From: Nicotiana tabacum
Lineage: Eukaryota; Streptophyta; Magnoliopsida; Solanales; Solanaceae
Direction: 5' to 3'
NCBI RefSeq assembly: GCF_000715075.1
Contig: NC_134087.1
Coordinates: 102,277,161-102,341,160, forward strand
Length of the DNA stretch: 64,000 nucleotides
Position numbers and translations under genes: made by a program. Positions 58,146 to 64,000 of the stretch are shown one piece after another. Positions within the stretch are counted from its first letter, which is position 1, and each line of letters starts with the position of its first letter. The notes under the pieces are model-generated. The model did no database searches and had not been told where the DNA came from. It saw only the letters and a program-made list of their open reading frames with translations.

Positions 58146-58194
58146 GGGTTGCCTACGTATCTCACACCCGGTGAGAATCAAACCCGCGTAGTTC
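58146..58194 (-). other. Hairpin motif H9
   Basis: As H8 with loop CGGGT. The flanking 'ggtggggttggacccgatga' is shared with H8, so these two are a recent local duplication. Confidence 0.8.
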
Positions 58195-58199
58195 GGTCA

Positions 58200-59057
58200 A
58201 ATAAGAATAAGTAGGCAAATAATAATAAGCAGATGAACTAACTCTTTTTTTGAATTTTCGTTTAAAAGAACTACTTTAAAAGAAGCAAGGAAATATTATT
58301 TTTTGATTGATTTTCTTTTTAAAAGAAAGACTAATATTTTTTGGATTTTCGTTTTTTTTTAATTTTCTTTTTAAAAGCAAGACTAATATTTTTTGAACTT
58401 TCGTTTTTTTTTTATTCTAAAGAAAAGAAGAAAATATTTTCGGAATTTTACCTTCAATATGAGAAAGGCTTCTAAAATGTTTTTTTTTTGAATTTTGAAT
58501 TTCTAAAGAAGAATCAAAATGTTTTCGGATTTTTATTTATCTATTTTATCTTTTTGAATTTTGAACTTTCTTTTGAATTTTTTTTTTGGATTATATATAT
58601 ACTTATTTTTGGAACAAATAATAAAATCACATTCAACGCAGGACTCTTTTTTATTTTTATTTCTATTTTTATTATGGCATTTTCATAAACAAATAAATAA
58701 ATAAAAACCCATTTTAAAACAAGACTTTCTTTTTTTTTTTTATGGCAAGACAAACTATTTTTAATTTGTTTTTTTTTCGAAAAACAAGACAACTACTCAT
58801 TTTTTCTATTTTTCCTTGTTTTTAATACAACAAACTAATAAGATACTTTTTCATTTTCAAAATTTCGGCAGAGTTTCGACTATACTCGGACTTCTATGCT
58901 GTTATTTTCTCCTTTTTTCACGATTTTCTTATATGTGGAAAATGATGACAACATACAAAATCTTTTTTTTTTTTGAATTTTCATGCTTTGTTTTTTTATT
59001 GGTATTTTTATTTTTTATATTTATTATTTCTTTCAAAAATGTGGCATGGGAGACATA
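58200..59057 (-). other. T-rich internal DNA of TC
   Basis: Long T runs and phrases like 'tattttttgaattttcg' recur every 60-100 bp. Low complexity, no coding. The gag position of TA has no counterpart here. Confidence 0.6.
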
Positions 59058-59262
59058 ACGATTTCCAAGACTTCTTGGATTCCGCAAATGCTCCCTATGC
59101 GCTTTTCCCAACATATGAAGCGTGGGGGACATATGGGAATTCCAAGACTTCTTGGATTCCACAAATGTTCCCCATGTGCTTTCCCAAAAGCAAGCGTGGG
59201 GGACATAGGGAATTCCAAGGCTTCTTGGATTCCACAAATGTTCCCCATGCTTCGATTAAAAT
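59058..59262 (-). repeat. Three tandem copies of a 73-77 bp unit in TC
   Basis: TTCCAAGACTTCTTGGATTC begins at about 59064, 59141 and 59214. CCAAGACTTCTTGG is itself a dyad. Frames on both strands stay open by chance. Confidence 0.88.
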
Positions 59263-59830
59263 AACATCATGCTGGAAATGACCAAATGACACATACGCCC
59301 TTGACTAAATATAACATGTAGCACATAGGATGCCGAAAGATTGTCTATTATTTTCAGGTTGCTTGTCCTAGACGGACCCAACCCCTATGTTGAGTCCCCT
59401 AAGTCAAATGCACATGATGCAAATAAACGTTCCTACTAGGGATCTGGCATGTGGCTTTGTTATACTAGGTTCAAAAACCTGGGTCGGTGTTCTAGACAGT
59501 GTACCCGAGCGGACAACTCGAGCTGAGGAAGGAGCTCCTTTCCGGGAACCAAAAGGCCAGCCGGCTTAGAAACTTTCCGAGCCTCTTTTATTTAGGGTAT
59601 GACACTAACAGAATAGGGAGTCTCAACCAGTAAGCACATCCCCGGAGGTAAGAAGAGAAAGGTTTCGGCACAGTTTATATACAGTTCAAATAATATCAAA
59701 GCGGTAAAAGCAGCATTTAGCACATTAGGCTCAAAGCATGTAATAATCAGATAATAAATAAAGCCAAATAATAACAATTATTCTAAGCTCGAATTCTTAA
59801 ACCTGAACCAGTGGTTCTGGGTTTCAAATT
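59263..59830 (-). other. TC leader after the primer site
   Basis: Homologous to TA 31011-31560 in the same sense, including 'aggggttgggtccgtctagg' and 'tttgcatca' phrases. No coding. Confidence 0.75.
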
Positions 59831-59847
59831 CCCCAGCAGAGTCGCCA
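59831..59847 (-). other. TC primer binding site
   Basis: Minus strand TGGCGACTCTGCTGGGG, four bases (GAGC on plus) from the LTR end at 59852. Confidence 0.8.
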
Positions 59848-59851
59848 GAGC

Positions 59852-62788
59852 TGTCACACCTCCTTTTTCCGCACCCGATGGGCGCAAGGGAGTTTTTTCC
59901 AATTAAAGGACAATCGAAACGGGATTGGTTTAATTATTTCAGAGTCGCCACTTGGGAGATTTAGGGTGTCCCAAGTCACCAATTTTAATCCCGAATCGAG
60001 GAAAAGAATGACTCTATATTACGGTCTGCGTACCAGAAATCCGGATAAGGAATTCTGTTAACCCGGGAGAAGGTGTTAGGCATTCCCGAGTTCCGTGGTT
60101 CTAGCACGGTCGCTCAACTGTTATATTTGGCTTATTTATCTGATTTTTAATACAATATGAACTTATGTGCAAATTTTAACTTTTAACCGCTTTATTATTA
60201 TTGTTTTTACAAGAATGTGAACATCGCTTAAAACACGTCTTTGGACTGCGTCACATGAAATGCACCCACAATCCAGAACGCATTTTATTTGATGTTTTGA
60301 GATTTGGATTTGGGTCGCATGAAATGCACACCCGAGCTTAAGAAAGTAAATTATTAAAGGCGCGCCTAAAGCAACTAGCGCATTATTATTTTGCGGAGGC
60401 CGTGAAATTCGCTAAACGACCCTCCTGAATTCTAAGTAATTTTTAAACAAGTATTTACTGAGGGCCCCACGATTTGTGTTGTTATTCGGCGAGGCTCATC
60501 TCATGCTTATTTTTTAAAAGGAATTTGCAACGTCATGGAAATGCATCTCATACCACGTCACAGTCAATGTACCCGTGATTAGAGGCACATTTCGATTTCG
60601 TTGAGATTTGGATTTGGGTCACATAAATGTGCACCCGAGTTTAGGGAGATAACGTTATTAAAGGCGCGCCTAAAGCAACTAGCGCATTATTATTTTTGGG
60701 GAGGGCCGTGAAATTTGCTAAACGACCCGTCCCGGAATCTAAGTATTTAATATATACATTTAGAGGGCCCCGCGGCTTGTGCATTTTTTTTTATTTTTTT
60801 TATTTTTGCGAGGCTCGTCTCATTTTCACTTTTTAAGGGCAAACTTAAAACAACTACGATTTCCTACTAGTGAAGCCATCCGAGATTAAAAAAAAACGAT
60901 TCTAACAGGTAATAATATCCATGGTAAAAATGAAAAATAGAATAACCTCGTTCATATGCTCACATTTACTTTAAGCATGCAGTAACTAAACATAAAATAC
61001 CATTTTTAACACAACAACAAAAATTGCATTGTTGACATTCATACATATCGAATATTTTCATTTATTGCCTTGAACCATAATATGCAAAATGAATGAAATG
61101 AAACAAAGGATGAAGAACACCAACCTTCGAACCTCGACAATCCTAGAACGACAAACAGTGCTTCCTACGGAACTCGAACCGGACTTCACTAAACAAGGAA
61201 CAACCAACGAAAACCCCGGAACAAACTCGACGCACCGGACCTCGACTCAACCTTTGGACCTTGGACTGGAACTCGACCTCAACACAAGGTCGAGCAGCTC
61301 ACCTCCATGAACTCCGGCTCAGCTAGTGGCGTGAAGCTGACGGACTGTTTAGTCGACGATTGTGGGGGTCGACGGGCAGTGTTTAATGGTGACGGGGTGA
61401 TGGTTGTCGACTGGAAAATGACGAGGGCGTTGGTTGCGACAGTAGGGTGGGTTGTTTGGGCAGTGGTTGACGCGGGGAGCTTAGAGGTGGTAGGCTAGGT
61501 AGCGGGCAGCAATGGTGTTCGGACGTAGGGTCGACGAAGGGTGGTGGACGCAGCCGGTGATCGTTTGGGTGGTGGTTATGGTGTTTGGGCGATGGTGTTT
61601 GGACGTGAAGGTGACGACGCTGCTGCTACTCGTCGGGCTGGGTAGTGATGACGGTGGAGGAGGGTGGTCCGCGAGGTTGAGTTGGTGGTTTTGTTGGCGA
61701 TGGAGGTGGTTGTTTGGGTGAGGGTTTTCGTTGGTTTTGGTCCGGTGGACTGCTTGGCGACGGGGGGTGGTGGCGCGATTGGTTTGGGTTGGGACGGGGT
61801 GGTGTTTTGGTGCTGGGGAAGTCCGGAAATGGAGTCCCTTTCTTAGTAGGGTTTTTCTTCTTCTTCTTTATAAGAAGAAGATGATGAACAGTACTCTCTT
61901 TTCAAAATTTCCCTTCCAAGTCTTTTGTTCGTTTTTTTTCAGTAGGTTCCTCTCCAATTTTCAAAAGTCCCCTTTTTTCAACTTTTCCAAAAGTCCTCCA
62001 AAGTATGTCCGTTCCTTTTTGCTTTTGTCCGTGTTTTGTACTGGGTTTTGCCCAGAAAAATGAGCCCACTCGTGGTGGGGTTCGAGGCATATGTCCCCCA
62101 CGCGTGGTGGGGTTCCCCATGTGTCCTGGACACTGTTTATTATGGGCTAGGTCCGAAAATTAGGCCTGAAACCGGGTAGTTTAAACCCGAATATTATTCT
62201 TTTGCCCGGACCCGAGAAATAGGAACACGTTGCTTAACTAGTCCTATGTAAGCAAAATAACTACCAAAAGATAAGACTAGTATTTAAACAAAACTATATC
62301 TTTTTTAAATATTTTTCAAGGTTTAAAATAGCTACAAAATATTAATAAAACTATATTTTTTGTAATTTTCGTTTTAAAATATTAAGATAAAATATGAGGT
62401 AATATTTTTGTATTTTTTCAAAGTTAAAATGACTATAGAATATTAATAAAATTATTTTTGTAATTTTCGTTTTTAATAAAGACAAAAATATGAAGTAATA
62501 TTTTTGTATTTTTTCAAAATTATAATGACTGCAAACATTAATAGAACTATATTTTTTGTAATTTTCGAATTTATATAAAGTACCAAAATAAAGTGCAATT
62601 TTTGATTTTTTCAAGTTTATGAGGGATACATAAACTAAAATTTATATATATACTTTTTTTGTAATTTTTTCTTTTGCGAGAAAAAAAATAAAGTAAAAAT
62701 AGTCAAAATAGCTATATTAGTCCTAAATTAAATATTTAAGCTAAGAATGTAAAAATTCCCGGGGAGGGTCAAAAATCACGTGCTTACA
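59852..62788 (-). repeat. TC 5' LTR (2937 bp)
   Basis: Near-identical to 47783-50722. The open frames at 61089-62063 translate identically to 49023-49997. The plus-strand left end is TGTCACACCTCC; the right end GCTTACA is followed by TGAGT. Confidence 0.93.
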
Positions 62789-62793
62789 TGAGT
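62789..62793. repeat. TC target site duplication, right copy
   Basis: TGAGT, identical to 47778-47782. Confidence 0.93.
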
Positions 62794-63538
62794 TCCTATC
62801 ACCCCCCCTACTACTCTCTCCTATGATATTTAAATAACACACTTTCTTTACTTAGTTGTCCTTAATCGGAGTACCTAGATTCTTGGAATATCACCTAGAA
62901 TATTTCTCTGAAATGTCTAAGTATTGAACTAGCCGTTTGGGCCGAATTGAGTGCTCGACCTCGACCGTAGCTAAATCACTCGCCGGTATATTGCTTCCTA
63001 TACGTGACTTCGGCTTGGTTGCTTCTTGGTCGTTCTTCCTTAAGTAGAATTCCTTTGATCAGATTTTGACACATACAAGGTTGATGCAGGATTTTTGTAC
63101 TGATAACTTTTGTATCAGCTTTGCAGCTGTTGAGAAATTTGACCACATTGGCCGAAGAGTGACCCTTCATAGTGAGATGACGATGTGATGCTTCGGGAGC
63201 CGTACCTGACCGTTCTGTTAGTTTGAAATGATGTCAATCTGTCATGTGTCATTATGGCGCACGTTCCTTATACGTTATGTCATTTCCCGTGCCTCCTCTT
63301 CTTTGGAATTATCATGGCGGCATTTGGTTTTCTCACTCAAGATGTTTGTACTCTTATAAATAGAGAAGAGAACTCTACATTTGGGGTTGTCGTGTTTCCT
63401 TTATATTATTCGAAAAACTTCAGGCTTCTCTTTCCTCCTTCCTCAGATTCTTACGTCTCCATATCTTTTCTTTTGAAGTTCCTTCCCATTGTTACTCCCT
63501 CTACCCTAGCATCTATCACCTACATAACCAAAGAAGAC
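62794..63538 (+). promoter_or_regulatory. Probable LTR or promoter region of the element at the right edge
   Basis: Non-coding, with a clear TATA box (TATAAATA, 63355-63362), then a pyrimidine-rich leader and the first ATG at 63539. A 5' LTR is plausible, but no LTR end or primer site could be fixed. Other small frames here are not supported. Confidence 0.5.
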
Positions 63539-64000
63539 ATGACTAGTGCACCTTCTACTTCCGATAGAGTCGCCGGTACTGTTGCATCGGAAACAGATAT
63601 GCCCTCCCATGAATAAGGGACAGCCATTGTGGATGATGAGAATTTTTCCACCATGGATGAGATCATTTCATGCTCGGGGAAAGTCAAGATTGATTTCAAG
63701 CACTTACCTAATGCCGATCCTAAGCCCGTTATTTTCATAATGAATGCTGCGGCACTTGCTACGCTTAAGGCTAAGTGGAGGATTCCTGATCATGTTGAAC
63801 TCATTCCCGCGGGTAATGACGTCGTGCAGATGTATCGCCTGGGGTATTGCACATTTTATGCGTACCCGTTTGTCATCGGTTACTCACTTTCCCTTCCTTA
63901 CCTGGCGGAAAACTTTTGTCGCTATTATGGGGTGTGCCCGGCTCAGCTCTCTCCATATATATACAAGCTCTTCCTCATGCTTACCAAGTATACGGAACTG
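63539..64000 (+). pseudogene. N-terminal part of a 'putative gypsy type transposon' domain protein, runs off the window
   Basis: The frame from ATG 63539 reads MTSAPSTSDRVAGTVASETD and meets TAA at 63614-63616. The same frame then stays open to the window end for 128 codons. It contains KWRIPDHVELIPAGNDVVQM, LGYCTFYAYPFVIGYSLSLP, FCRYYGVCPAQLSPYIYKLF, the conserved stretch of the plant retroelement family Transposase_28 (my recollection of the Pfam name). Function is unknown; the family occurs in gypsy-type elements. The stop may be a lesion, or translation may begin at ATG 63653. Confidence 0.75.

Larger units (their letters stand above)
47783..62788 (-). mobile_element. TC: complete Tat-like LTR element without coding capacity, 15,006 bp
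   Basis: LTRs are at 59852-62788 (5', 2937 bp) and 47783-50722 (3', 2940 bp), with primer site and polypurine tract in the minus orientation and a perfect 5-bp duplication. The leader, 3' modules, hairpin motifs and purine tract match TA. The 9.1-kb internal region shows no gag or pol frame. Most of it is tandem repeats and T-rich filler. The LTRs differ at roughly 25-30 positions by eye, about 1 percent, making it the youngest LTR element here. It must have used another element's proteins to move. Confidence 0.92.

Noticed and set aside
1..64000. Endogenous pararetrovirus or other viral insert
   Set aside because: All polymerase fragments seen match copia, RTE or Ty3/gypsy; no movement or coat protein motif was recognised.

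Overview
This window is plant nuclear DNA made almost entirely of transposable elements nested inside one another. I see no convincing host gene, tRNA, rRNA, CRISPR array or bacterial-type operon. Family content points to an angiosperm with a large genome, most likely Solanaceae (Nicotiana-like): a TTG-tailed RTE LINE whose 3' end looks like one I remember as common in Solanaceae, chromovirus-like LTRs with CGCAGATGCGG-type repeats, and Tat/Ogre-like LTR elements. The species is an inference from memory of these families; no search was run.

Layout. (1) 1-7500 is the end of a non-autonomous Ty3/gypsy (Tekay-like) element, E1, with a 2.8 kb LTR. A 33-bp stub of a second internal region follows the 3' LTR. 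(2) 7501-12164 is a decayed Ty1/copia element on the minus strand (RT, IN, PR, gag, PBS, then LTR). The other half of its 5' LTR is at 46567-47025. (3) A Mutator-like element (MULE, 12165-46557; 9-bp target duplication aaattagat/aaattagaa; about 160-bp TIRs) split that copia LTR. It carries a broken mudrA-type transposase gene (plus strand) and, near the right TIR, a convergent small gene for a GRF zinc finger plus membrane segment. (4) The transposase gene is split by an RTE LINE (15150-27082, minus). The LINE is split by LTR element E2 (16745-26784; 5-bp duplication tctac). A Stowaway-like MITE (28156-28373) lies in a transposase intron. (5) Downstream of the transposase coding region the MULE also carries a Tat/Ogre-like element TA (28707-41838, gag-only) and a truncated, oppositely oriented LTR, TB (41843-45507). 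(6) Right of the copia LTR is a flank of unknown type. The youngest-looking insertion lies in it: TC (47783-62788, minus strand, 5-bp duplication tgagt), a 15-kb Tat-like element with near-identical LTRs and no recognisable protein. (7) 63539-64000 begins a further element with a 'putative gypsy type transposon' domain protein.

Relative order of events: copia, then MULE, then RTE, TA/TB and MITE, then E2 inside RTE. TC is placed by its LTR similarity.

The most interesting unexplained signal is a roughly 48-nt motif present nine times in TA and TC, always in the element's sense orientation. It contains two nested stems whose sequences change between copies while pairing is mostly kept, which suggests a selected RNA or DNA structure. 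The second is the GRF zinc-finger gene inside the MULE, a candidate partner protein for the transposase.
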